DNA from: Clostridiales bacterium
Lineage (GTDB): Bacteria; Bacillota; Clostridia; Saccharofermentanales; Saccharofermentanaceae
Length of the DNA: 5,085 nucleotides
NCBI GenBank assembly: GCA_003543635.1
Contig: DNAE01000042.1
Location: 1-5,085, forward strand
Reading direction: 5' to 3'
Positions 1 to 5,085 of this stretch are shown here, piece after piece. A program made the position numbers and the translations under genes. A model generated the notes under the pieces. That model did no database searches. It was not told the DNA's origin and was given only the letters and a program-made list of their open reading frames with translations. Position 1 is the stretch's first letter. Every line of letters starts with the position of its first letter.

Positions 1-87
1 AGACGTATCGAAGTGGTCATAACGAGGCGCACTCGAAATGCGTTAGCCCTCCGGGGCTCGAGGGTTCGAATCCCTCCGTCTCCGCCA
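1..87 (+). tRNA. tRNA-Ser (anticodon CGA), 5' end cut by window edge
   Basis: This serine tRNA decodes UCG codons. The anticodon stem is GCGCA (27-31) with TGCGT (39-43). The seven-base loop CTCGAAA carries anticodon CGA at 34-36. A long variable arm (GCCC/GGGC stem, about 46-57) is the class II feature expected of tRNA-Ser. The T arm is GAGGG-TTCGAAT-CCCTC. The 3' acceptor strand CGTCTCC is followed by discriminator G and an encoded CCA at 85-87. The window opens at AGACG, so the first two bases of the 5' acceptor strand (expected GG) lie just outside. Nothing suggests the gene is broken. Confidence 0.96.
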
Positions 88-100
88 AAAGTGATGAAGT

Positions 101-148
101 TACCCCCATAATTTAGACCAATGTGTTACAGATTATGGGGGTGCTTTT
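101..148 (+). terminator. Rho-independent terminator after tRNA-Ser
   Basis: An 11-bp perfect inverted repeat (ACCCCCATAAT at 102-112, ATTATGGGGGT at 132-142) can be extended by two pairs at its loop end. It encloses a loop of about 15 bases and is followed by GC and then TTTT at 145-148. It starts 14 bases past the tRNA CCA end, the usual place for a tRNA terminator. The loop is rather large and the T run short. In the opposite direction no T run follows the stem directly, so it probably acts mainly on plus-strand transcription. Confidence 0.75.
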
Positions 149-160
149 ATGCTTATAGTA

Positions 161-271
161 TCATCTACCTGGAAAGTCTCTGCAGGCGGTGGCTTCATCC
201 AGGAAGACTATGGGGGCATAGGACAGGATCGCCCTCGCGATGGAGATGCGTCCCATCTTCTCCATGAGCTC
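161..271 (-). pseudogene. Remnant of an ABC-transporter ATPase (C-loop tail and Walker B)
   Basis: The minus strand from 271 to 161 reads EL-MEKMGRISIARAIL, then SYAPIVFLDEATA, then CRDFPGR and a TGA stop at 161-163. RISIARAIL followed by a hydrophobic strand and LDEATA is the familiar order in ABC ATPases: the tail of the signature region, Walker B, and the catalytic Glu. The fragment has no Walker A, Q-loop or LSGG, and no D-loop or H-loop. After LDEATA the normal continuation (often SLDP or FADP) is lost. A GCAGA stretch in a shifted frame there may be a remnant of A-D, hinting at a frameshift. It lies in a different frame from the hydrolase that ends at 277. The ATG at 265 has no convincing ribosome site. 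I read it as a decayed or truncated gene tail, not a working gene; the outer borders are approximate. Confidence 0.8.
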
Positions 272-276
272 CGCTG

Positions 277-2523
277 TCAATACATATATGCAATGTTGTC
301 TATGATCATCTCTCCCTGCCCGTCTCCCGTATAGGTGATACTGATACCCGTGACGGCGGAGTAATCGAAGTCCGAGTCTCCGAAGACGTCGGGGGATATC
401 CTTATGGTCTGGAGCTGGTGCTTATATTCGTAGGAGCCGGATAACACATCCTGCTTATAGAGCTGCACCGCCAGGGTACGGAATACGAGGACCGGAGCTT
501 CGGCACTCACCTTGTTGCCTGATGCATCCGTAAGTTCCACCGCATAGGGGTATGCGGAATCGATATCCTCGTTGCCCTCCTCGCTCATATCGGCGATACA
601 AAAGCTTATATAACCGTTCGATATATCGACGGGCTCGAAGGTAACATCCACGGAAACGTCGGGATCCTCATCCCAGCTGACGTCAAGGACATAGTCCTCA
701 TCCGCGCCGCCGTTACCCCTGACATAGGGGGACAGGGTCCAGTTGGAGCTTCCGCTGACACTAAGGGTCGTGCCGTTGCCGCAATCCCCTATATTCACCA
801 CGTCCTCGAAGGAGCAGAGCACTCTTGCATCGGAGCTCTCGTAGTTGGTTATATAGATCGTATCGGGAAGGTCGCCCGCGTAGGAAGATACATCCGAAAG
901 AAGCGGGAAGTATGTATCATCCCCCAGGAGCGTCTTATCCAGGAACGTCCTGATATACGCCTTGGCGATGAGCTTCTGATCCGCCTCGTCCAGGAAGTTG
1001 TTGGTGTTGAGATAGCCGTCGCCGATGGTCGTATCGTAACGCCCCCACCGGGAGTTGAACTGACCATGGTTGGCGCCCAGGATATAGACCGAGGATTTGA
1101 AATACTCCTCATCCCCTTCTCCCGTGAAGGTCACGTTGTTGTACTGCTTCTCGCCCATCATGATGCTGACATCCTGGTCGTTACTTCCGTGGATCAAAAG
1201 GTAGTTGACATCCGTTATCTCCACGGCGCGTCCCAGGGGCATATACTGGTCCACAACGGGGGCGATCGCAACGATGCCCGATATATTGAAGTGGTAGTCG
1301 AACTTGATGTTTCCGTCCTCGGGATAGCAGTCCAGATCGTTGAAGAGGTAAGCCGTAGCCACCATCTCACCGCCCCTGGAGTGACCGCCTATGACCACCC
1401 TCTCCTGATCGATGAGGCCGGACAGGGGATTTCCCGAAGACTCCGACAGACCGAATATGGTCTTCATGTTCTCCAGAAGGAGATAAGCGCGGATGTTGTT
1501 GCCCGCACCCAGTTCATTGATGATATTCTCATCCACTGAAACCACCACATAACCGTTGGATGCCAGATATGTTCCCAGGTATTCGTAGCCCAGATAGGAG
1601 GGTTCCGTGGAAACGTGGTTACCGTGGACCATGAAGAATACGGGACAGTTCTTTCCGCCCTCAGGATACCAGATCCTGCCCTTGACCGGGGAGGCGGCAT
1701 AATCCATATCACTGGCCACCCAGGTGAGTGCCGTCAACGGATCTTCCGCCTCATCCATTCCTTCGAAGATCGTAAGATCCAGCGTATCGGTAACGATATC
1801 CTCGTCCTCCCCGGGACCGTAGGAAAGGGTCGCCACGTTATAGCTTCCGTCCTGAAGATAGGAAGAGAATCCCGGCACAGTGGAAGACATCTCGCCCTCG
1901 ATACCGTTATAGAAATCGAGCCTGCTGCTTCCCAGGTTATCGTTATGGTAGAACATGGCGAAAAGCACGATATACGCGATGCTTAAAGCAACGGCAACAT
2001 AGGCCGTGACCTGCTTGAACCTTCTCGTTCTTATAAAACCCCAGATGACCCTTCCCACTACGTCAACCGCCAAGACAAGGGCAAAGCTCATGAGGATAGC
2101 CGGGGGAACGGCCTCCCCCTGGTCTGCAATAATGTTGATCATGAACACGGATAAGAGTGCCGTAAGGAAATACGACTTACATCTTTTTCCACCGCCGAGG
2201 ATCAGCTTGACCACAAGATTTAAAAGCTCGGCGATCGCGGCAAATAAGGCCGTCGATATCAGAAGACATAAGACGAAGGGGATCTTTTGAAGCACCATCT
2301 CCCGGAATACCTCCGCGAAGAACTGACCCGCGAGGATGATCTCCAGGACCATGGCCCCGGCTCTTCCCTTACGCAGGAAATCCCTTGCGGGCTCCGTCTT
2401 TCTCTTAATGAACTTGAAAGGTCTTAAGATCCCCTTAAAGATCCTCTTTATAAGCTTTTCCTTGACCGGTTTTTCCGCAATCTCAACAGAAGCTGCTTCC
2501 TGCACACTTTCACTCATATACAT
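277..2523 (-). CDS. Membrane-anchored alpha/beta hydrolase with C-terminal beta-rich domain
   Basis: This 748-residue protein is a predicted esterase/lipase-type serine hydrolase; its substrate is unknown. Residues 1-54 are polar and basic. Hydrophobic segments lie near 56-74 (weak), 80-108, 117-133, 139-163 and 172-192. Basic loops KRCK (113-116) and RTRR (165-168) suggest five crossings with the catalytic part outside the cell. In the hydrolase domain (about 275-535), HGN (300-302) fits the oxyanion region and GHSRGG (380-385) is the nucleophile elbow with Ser382. D449 in HGSNDQD and H486 in GANHG fit the acid and histidine. GHSRGG is the form seen in chlorophyllase and related hydrolases. 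Residues 555-748 are acidic and beta-rich, like a carbohydrate-binding-type sandwich, without a recognised family. The chosen ATG has AGAAGGG five bases upstream; an in-frame ATG at 2580 would overlap the -35 element. ATG at 2517 is an alternative start. Confidence 0.9.
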   Translation of the reverse strand: MYMSESVQEAASVEIAEKPVKEKLIKRIFKGILRPFKFIKRKTEPARDFLRKGRAGAMVLEIILAGQFFAEVFREMVLQKIPFVLCLLISTALFAAIAELLNLVVKLILGGGKRCKSYFLTALLSVFMINIIADQGEAVPPAILMSFALVLAVDVVGRVIWGFIRTRRFKQVTAYVAVALSIAYIVLFAMFYHNDNLGSSRLDFYNGIEGEMSSTVPGFSSYLQDGSYNVATLSYGPGEDEDIVTDTLDLTIFEGMDEAEDPLTALTWVASDMDYAASPVKGRIWYPEGGKNCPVFFMVHGNHVSTEPSYLGYEYLGTYLASNGYVVVSVDENIINELGAGNNIRAYLLLENMKTIFGLSESSGNPLSGLIDQERVVIGGHSRGGEMVATAYLFNDLDCYPEDGNIKFDYHFNISGIVAIAPVVDQYMPLGRAVEITDVNYLLIHGSNDQDVSIMMGEKQYNNVTFTGEGDEEYFKSSVYILGANHGQFNSRWGRYDTTIGDGYLNTNNFLDEADQKLIAKAYIRTFLDKTLLGDDTYFPLLSDVSSYAGDLPDTIYITNYESSDARVLCSFEDVVNIGDCGNGTTLSVSGSSNWTLSPYVRGNGGADEDYVLDVSWDEDPDVSVDVTFEPVDISNGYISFCIADMSEEGNEDIDSAYPYAVELTDASGNKVSAEAPVLVFRTLAVQLYKQDVLSGSYEYKHQLQTIRISPDVFGDSDFDYSAVTGISITYTGDGQGEMIIDNIAYMY

Positions 2524-2528
2524 ATCTT

Positions 2529-2535
2529 CCCTTCT
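2529..2535 (-). promoter_or_regulatory. Ribosome binding site of the hydrolase gene
   Basis: AGAAGGG on the minus strand lies five bases before the ATG at 2523. It selects this start over the longer in-frame ATG at 2580, which has no such site. The second ATG at 2517 is 11 bases away and less well placed. Confidence 0.7.
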
Positions 2536-2551
2536 TTTGTTTCCGCTAAGG

Positions 2552-2580
2552 ATTATAAGTTTTTCACATATAATTAACAA
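2552..2580 (-). promoter_or_regulatory. Sigma-A type promoter for the hydrolase gene
   Basis: Read on the minus strand, TTGTTA (2580-2575) and a perfect TATAAT (2557-2552) are separated by exactly 17 bp. Transcription would start near 2545, giving a leader of about 20 bases that includes the ribosome site. The region is AT-rich and lies in the 82-bp gap behind the lipoprotein gene. A TTCACAT direct repeat (2563-2569 and 2583-2589) surrounds the -35 element and could be a regulator site. Confidence 0.75.
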
Positions 2581-2605
2581 GCTTCACATGTATGACAAAA
2601 AATAA

Positions 2606-3142
2606 TCAAACGGGGAGCTCCAGGGACTTCAGCATCTCCTTCAGGACCTTCATCCCCTCCTTGTCGTAGCTGGACGCCATTATGATCACGTCCCCGGAAT
2701 AATAGACGGCACTGAATCCGCCCGCATTGTCCTTATCGAAGAAATAGCCGTCCTCGCCCTCGTGGTAGACCTGCTCCTTATTCGTGCCCTCGGCATAGGC
2801 GGCAAGGTAACAGTAAAAGCAATGATCCGCCTCCTCCTCTGAGGAAAAACGCGTGTAAGAGATGGAAACATAGGGATCGTTCCCCGCCCACTCTATACCG
2901 AAAAGATAGTAGGGCGCCGTTACCTGTTCGGAAGTATCCCCGTTCTGAACGAAGAAGGCGTAGTTATTTATCTCCATGTAGTCGTTGTTCCGGCCGCCGG
3001 TCCAACCAAGCTTCTCGTTAAGGGCCGTTTTAAGGGTCTCCTCACTGATCCTCTTTATCCTTATATCCTTCGAGCAGGACACCCCGGCAAAGAGTACCAC
3101 CGCCGATAAGACCATACAGAAGAACTTCTTTACAACACCCAT
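2606..3142 (-). CDS. Small secreted lipoprotein of unknown function
   Basis: This is a 178-residue protein that I do not recognise. Its N-terminus is a lipoprotein signal: basic KK at 5-6, a hydrophobic stretch from 7 to 19, and a lipobox-like AGVSC with Cys23 as the expected lipidation site. The Gly at -3 is less usual than Leu but is allowed in the general pattern. The mature part of about 155 residues is soluble and acidic. It is rich in aromatics (for example DHCFYCYLAAYAEG at 106-119), and repeated hydrophobic strands suggest a mixed alpha/beta fold. No catalytic motif is visible. The ATG at 3142 follows the stop of the TerB-like gene by 9 bp, so the two are surely cotranscribed. No hairpin terminator follows its TGA, so readthrough into the hydrolase is possible. 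It probably sits on the outer face of the cytoplasmic membrane. Confidence 0.88.
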   Translation of the reverse strand: MGVVKKFFCMVLSAVVLFAGVSCSKDIRIKRISEETLKTALNEKLGWTGGRNNDYMEINNYAFFVQNGDTSEQVTAPYYLFGIEWAGNDPYVSISYTRFSSEEEADHCFYCYLAAYAEGTNKEQVYHEGEDGYFFDKDNAGGFSAVYYSGDVIIMASSYDKEGMKVLKEMLKSLELPV

Positions 3143-3145
3143 AGT

Positions 3146-3154
3146 CCCCCCTTA
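3146..3154 (-). promoter_or_regulatory. Ribosome binding site overlapping the upstream stop codon
   Basis: On the minus strand the TAA stop of the TerB-like gene runs into six G residues, giving TAAGGGGGG, three bases before the ATG at 3142. AAGGGG serves as the ribosome site. The overlap of stop and ribosome site fits translational coupling of the two genes. Confidence 0.6.
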
Positions 3155-3886
3155 AAGCTTTGCGATATCCAGGATCTTCTGGAATCCGCAGTACTGGCAG
3201 GTGACGCTGTTCCTCGTGCTGTCGAGCTTCAGCTTACCGCCGCAGGTGGGACAAACAAGATCCATCGCCCGGGCCTTGCCCGTCATCTTATCGATACGCT
3301 GGTCCACGTAGAGCTTCAGGGCATCCACCGCCATCTTCTCATTCTCCGATACCCCGTCCAGTTCCGCGAAGAACTGCACCCTGGAGAGGATGGATTTAAG
3401 GGTATCCGCATGGACCTTATCCAGATACCTCTTCACTTCCTCGAAGGTCATGGAGGTATTCCACATGTCGTAAGTAAAGGAACCGCGGAACTTGGGCGGT
3501 ATGTTGGGGTTGGTCCTGGCCATGGAAACGAAGTCGTTCAGCTCCCTCGCCTCCAAAGGTGAGATAACGCCGTCCGCCTTAGCTATGTAAAGGAAGAGGA
3601 CAAAGGACGCCAACACGGAATTCCCGTAGGCCTGTTCCTCGGTATATGTGACCTTCTTCTTAGTCTCCTCGGGATCGTAGGTCACGGGCTTTTCCACCAC
3701 GGGCTCCGGCTTCTTATAGGCCGCCAGAAGCGCCTCCTGCTTTTGGGCAACGGTATCGGGAGCAGTCTTGCTTCCCGAGGTCCTTATGTCGTCCTCAAAC
3801 AGATCGAACTTGATGCGGGGCTCTGTCCTGGCAGGCTTCCCGATGTTCTTTGCCAGTGACTTCACCAGCTTCATACCTAATCCCAT
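3152..3886 (-). CDS. TerB-like domain protein with C-terminal zinc ribbon
   Basis: This is a predicted cytoplasmic protein of 244 residues. Residues 1-85 are a charged, probably flexible leader containing a Pro/Glu/Lys stretch (59-72). Residues about 88-198 are helical and carry two matching acidic motifs, AKADGVISPLEARELNDF (102-119) and AELDGVSENEKMAVDAL (174-190). The spaced D-G-x-x-x-x-x-E pattern is that of TerB-like (tellurite-resistance-associated) domains, which may bind metal. The tail 212-233 is CPTC-x14-CQYC, a four-cysteine zinc ribbon (C212, C215, C230, C233). No enzymatic motif is seen, so a scaffold or sensor role is an inference. TerB homology alone does not imply tellurite resistance. 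The start ATG at 3886 is set by TGGAGGA seven bases upstream; an in-frame TTG at 3901 overlaps that site. It is the first gene of an operon with the lipoprotein. Confidence 0.85.
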   Translation of the reverse strand: MGLGMKLVKSLAKNIGKPARTEPRIKFDLFEDDIRTSGSKTAPDTVAQKQEALLAAYKKPEPVVEKPVTYDPEETKKKVTYTEEQAYGNSVLASFVLFLYIAKADGVISPLEARELNDFVSMARTNPNIPPKFRGSFTYDMWNTSMTFEEVKRYLDKVHADTLKSILSRVQFFAELDGVSENEKMAVDALKLYVDQRIDKMTGKARAMDLVCPTCGGKLKLDSTRNSVTCQYCGFQKILDIAKL

Positions 3887-3893
3887 GTGTACG

Positions 3894-3900
3894 TCCTCCA
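3894..3900 (-). promoter_or_regulatory. Ribosome binding site of the TerB-like gene
   Basis: TGGAGGA on the minus strand is a near-perfect Shine-Dalgarno seven bases before the ATG at 3886. It decides that start over the in-frame TTG at 3901, which lies across the ribosome site itself. Confidence 0.85.
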
Positions 3901-3909
3901 AACAAAAAG

Positions 3910-3918
3910 ATTATAACA
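3910..3918 (-). promoter_or_regulatory. Extended -10 promoter for the TerB-like/lipoprotein operon
   Basis: The minus strand reads TGTTATAAT, a full extended -10 element (TGnTATAAT). No good -35 is present at 17 bp (TAGAGT there), which extended -10 promoters tolerate. Transcription would begin near 3903 with a leader of about 17 bases. The element overlaps the -35 region of the plus-strand promoter. Confidence 0.65.
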
Positions 3919-3942
3919 TTTAAGGCGAAAACACTCTATAAT
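3913..3942 (+). promoter_or_regulatory. Promoter for the YcjF-like gene
   Basis: A perfect TATAAT lies at 3937-3942. The best -35 is ATAACA at 3913-3918 (four of six consensus bases, 18-bp spacing). Transcription would start near 3949, leaving a leader of about 24 bases. The -35 shares bases with the -10 of the opposite promoter. Confidence 0.6.
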
Positions 3943-3972
3943 AAAGGAGACTTGAAAGATCGGAGACACGCC

Positions 3973-4944
3973 ATGAAGAACAAGAAGATCAACGCCTGGA
4001 CGGTAGTTCTTTTCGCTTCCCTTGCGATACTTCTGCTTATGGGCTTGATAAGTTCCGCCCTGGAGATCGGCGACAGGCTCGGAAACGTTCACATCAGCCT
4101 GGAGATACTGTTCTATGTTCTCATAGCGATAGTCCTGGGGGTGGGCGTCATCTACCCGATCCTGGGAGTCTTCTATGCCCCGATCTTCTCATTGCGGGAG
4201 CTCCACGACCAGGACGGCGCCGCAAGGCAGAAATGGTGCAGGCGCCTGGTTAAGAACCTCACCGAGAACATCGACCTCACGGAAGAGGAGAAGGAACAGG
4301 TCAGAGGTTACCTTAAGCAGGGGGATAACACGGACGACCTGCTCATCGAGTTTTTCGACAGGAAGATAGCCCCCGAAGTAAACAAGGAGATCTACGATAC
4401 CGCCAAGAAGGTATTCATAATAACCGCAGTCTCCCAGAATTCCATGTACGACATGCTGGGTATGGCGAGCGCCAATTTCACCCTCATCAAGAGGATCACG
4501 GAGATCTGCGGGTTCCGCCCCAACAATTTCCAGGTCTTTAAGCTCTTCACCCACGTCTTCTCCATGACGGTCCTTGCAGGCGGTCTCGAGGAAATGAACA
4601 TCGAGGAGCTGATCCCCATGGCAACGGAGGGAGCCCTGGGCAAGACCCTGGGAATAGTCGCCGCCTCCGCCACCCAGGGCGCGGTAAACGCCCTGACCAC
4701 CCTGAGGATCGGCGTCATAACGAGAAACTACCTCCTTAACGCTGACCTCAAGCAAACGAGAAAAGAATTGCGCATGAGATCCTACGCGGAGGCCTTCTCC
4801 ACCCTGAAGGAGATCTTGAAGCAGGGCATGGAGGAAAAGGTCACCAACCCCGTCAAGAGAGTCACCAAGACAGTGGGCGAGAAGCTCAACACCCCCGTCA
4901 AGGACCTGTTCAAGAAGAAGGACCCCAAACTCATCGAGGGCTGA
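3973..4944 (+). CDS. YcjF-like (DUF697 family) membrane protein
   Basis: This is a 323-residue protein. Two membrane helices (about 9-30 and 43-68) are followed by a long cytoplasmic part. Residues 71-150 are charged and helical. Residues about 150-262 resemble the DUF697 domain shared by YcjF and some GTPase-linked proteins. The matching order is an S-x-x-x-x-D-M-L helix, then LIKRITEICGFRPN (171-184), then LAGGLEEM (201-208), then a Gly/Ala-rich helix leading to TTLRIGVITRN (242-252). In E. coli, YcjF lies beside the GTPase-like YcjX in the phage-shock region; no such partner is visible here. Residues 260-323 are a basic, coiled helical tail ending in a KKK-rich stretch. The ATG at 3973 has GGAG seven bases upstream; a TTG at 3952 sits too close to an AAAGGAG to be a likely start. 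No hairpin follows the TGA. The family call rests on pattern recognition only. Confidence 0.72.
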   Translation: MKNKKINAWTVVLFASLAILLLMGLISSALEIGDRLGNVHISLEILFYVLIAIVLGVGVIYPILGVFYAPIFSLRELHDQDGAARQKWCRRLVKNLTENIDLTEEEKEQVRGYLKQGDNTDDLLIEFFDRKIAPEVNKEIYDTAKKVFIITAVSQNSMYDMLGMASANFTLIKRITEICGFRPNNFQVFKLFTHVFSMTVLAGGLEEMNIEELIPMATEGALGKTLGIVAASATQGAVNALTTLRIGVITRNYLLNADLKQTRKELRMRSYAEAFSTLKEILKQGMEEKVTNPVKRVTKTVGEKLNTPVKDLFKKKDPKLIEG

Positions 4945-4945
4945 T

Positions 4946-4973
4946 TTGATTATTCTTGCTGTAAGAGTAATAT
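4946..4973 (+). promoter_or_regulatory. Possible promoter for the gene entering at the right edge
   Basis: TTGATT (4946-4951) and TAATAT (4968-4973) are separated by 16 bp, in an AT-rich 64-base gap directly behind the stop at 4944. A start near 4980 would leave a leader of about 28 bases. A TTGCTGTA direct repeat (4956-4963 and 4976-4983) flanks the -10. Without a terminator after the YcjF-like gene, readthrough is also possible. Confidence 0.5.
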
Positions 4974-5008
4974 ATTTGCTGTAGTTAATTAGAAAGAGGT
5001 TTCTTTTT

Positions 5009-5085
5009 TTGGATAAAGTCTTTTCGGGATGGGAGGATCTTCCCAGGGGGTATGCCTCCGAGTTCCTTACGGAGGGTTGCATCGT
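5009..5085 (+). CDS. Start of an unidentified gene (TTG start), cut by window edge
   Basis: Twenty-five complete codons are visible from TTG at 5009, reading LDKVFSGWEDLPRGYASEFL and then TEGCI. The frame is open to the window end and closed upstream by TAG at 4982. AAAGAGG (4993-4999) lies nine bases before the TTG, and no in-frame ATG is available. Composition is protein-like, with GC-rich third positions as in the neighbours. An ATG at 5029 in another frame has no well-spaced ribosome site. The product cannot be named from so little. A short polar leader ending in EGCI could precede the LEGGG-type motif of a patatin-like phospholipase, but that is a guess. Confidence 0.6.
   Translation, partial: MDKVFSGWEDLPRGYASEFLTEGCI

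Noticed and set aside
1..87. tRNA-Ser as an attachment site of an integrated element
   Set aside because: No copy of the tRNA 3' end and no integrase gene was seen elsewhere in the window, so there is no direct support.
149..334. Plus-strand frame of 61 codons after the terminator
   Set aside because: It starts at the terminator T run, has no ribosome site, and is antisense to the ABC fragment and the hydrolase 3' end.
1066..1539. Plus-strand open frame of 157 codons inside the hydrolase gene
   Set aside because: It is antisense to the catalytic core including GHSRGG, with no ribosome site or promoter of note; a composition shadow.
2606..2640. GGAGCTCC with a following T run as a terminator of the lipoprotein gene
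   Set aside because: The palindrome has no loop, lies within the coding region, and is separated from the T run by about 12 bases.
3943..3954. AAAGGAG followed by TTG as start of the YcjF-like gene
   Set aside because: Spacing is only two bases and the predicted transcript start falls in it. The ATG at 3973 with GGAG seven bases upstream is better.
5055..5075. CCTCCG/CGGAGG hairpin near the right edge as a terminator
   Set aside because: There is no T run after it and it lies inside the apparent coding frame starting at 5009.
4189..5082. Long minus-strand open frame of 297 codons opposite the YcjF-like gene
   Set aside because: It runs antisense to a gene with a good start, ribosome site, membrane helices and family-like motifs. 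Its translation is low-complexity in Gly, Leu, Val and Asp and has no recognisable domain.

Overview
The window suggests a chromosome segment from a Gram-positive, Clostridia-type bacterium, perhaps Lachnospiraceae. This rests on strong Shine-Dalgarno sites, TATAAT promoters, a tRNA with encoded CCA, a typical Gram-positive lipoprotein signal, and mixed GC with frequent AGG (Arg) and ATA (Ile) codons. The lineage is an inference, since no ribosomal or other marker gene is present.

Layout from left to right: (1) a tRNA-Ser(CGA) gene missing only its first two bases, followed by a stem-loop terminator; (2) a minus-strand fragment of an ABC-transporter ATPase (C-loop tail plus Walker B, LDEATA), lying just past the stop of the next gene; (3) a minus-strand gene for a large membrane-anchored alpha/beta hydrolase with a GHSRGG nucleophile elbow and an extra C-terminal beta-rich domain, with its own promoter; (4) a minus-strand gene for a small lipoprotein of unknown function; (5) a minus-strand gene for a TerB-like protein with a C-terminal four-cysteine zinc ribbon; (6) an 86-bp divergent promoter region; (7) a plus-strand gene for a two-helix membrane protein resembling the YcjF/DUF697 family; (8) a short promoter region and the first 25 codons of another plus-strand gene, probably starting at TTG.

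The TerB-like and lipoprotein genes are 9 bp apart and almost certainly share a transcript from the divergent region. The hydrolase follows after 82 bp and has a near-consensus promoter, so it may be transcribed both with them and alone. The TerB-like/lipoprotein pair and the YcjF-like gene are driven by promoters whose elements overlap, which could couple their expression. Three of the four complete proteins are predicted to be in or on the envelope. A shared envelope or stress role is a reasonable hypothesis, but the sequence does not prove it. No CRISPR array, transposase, integrase or rRNA was seen.
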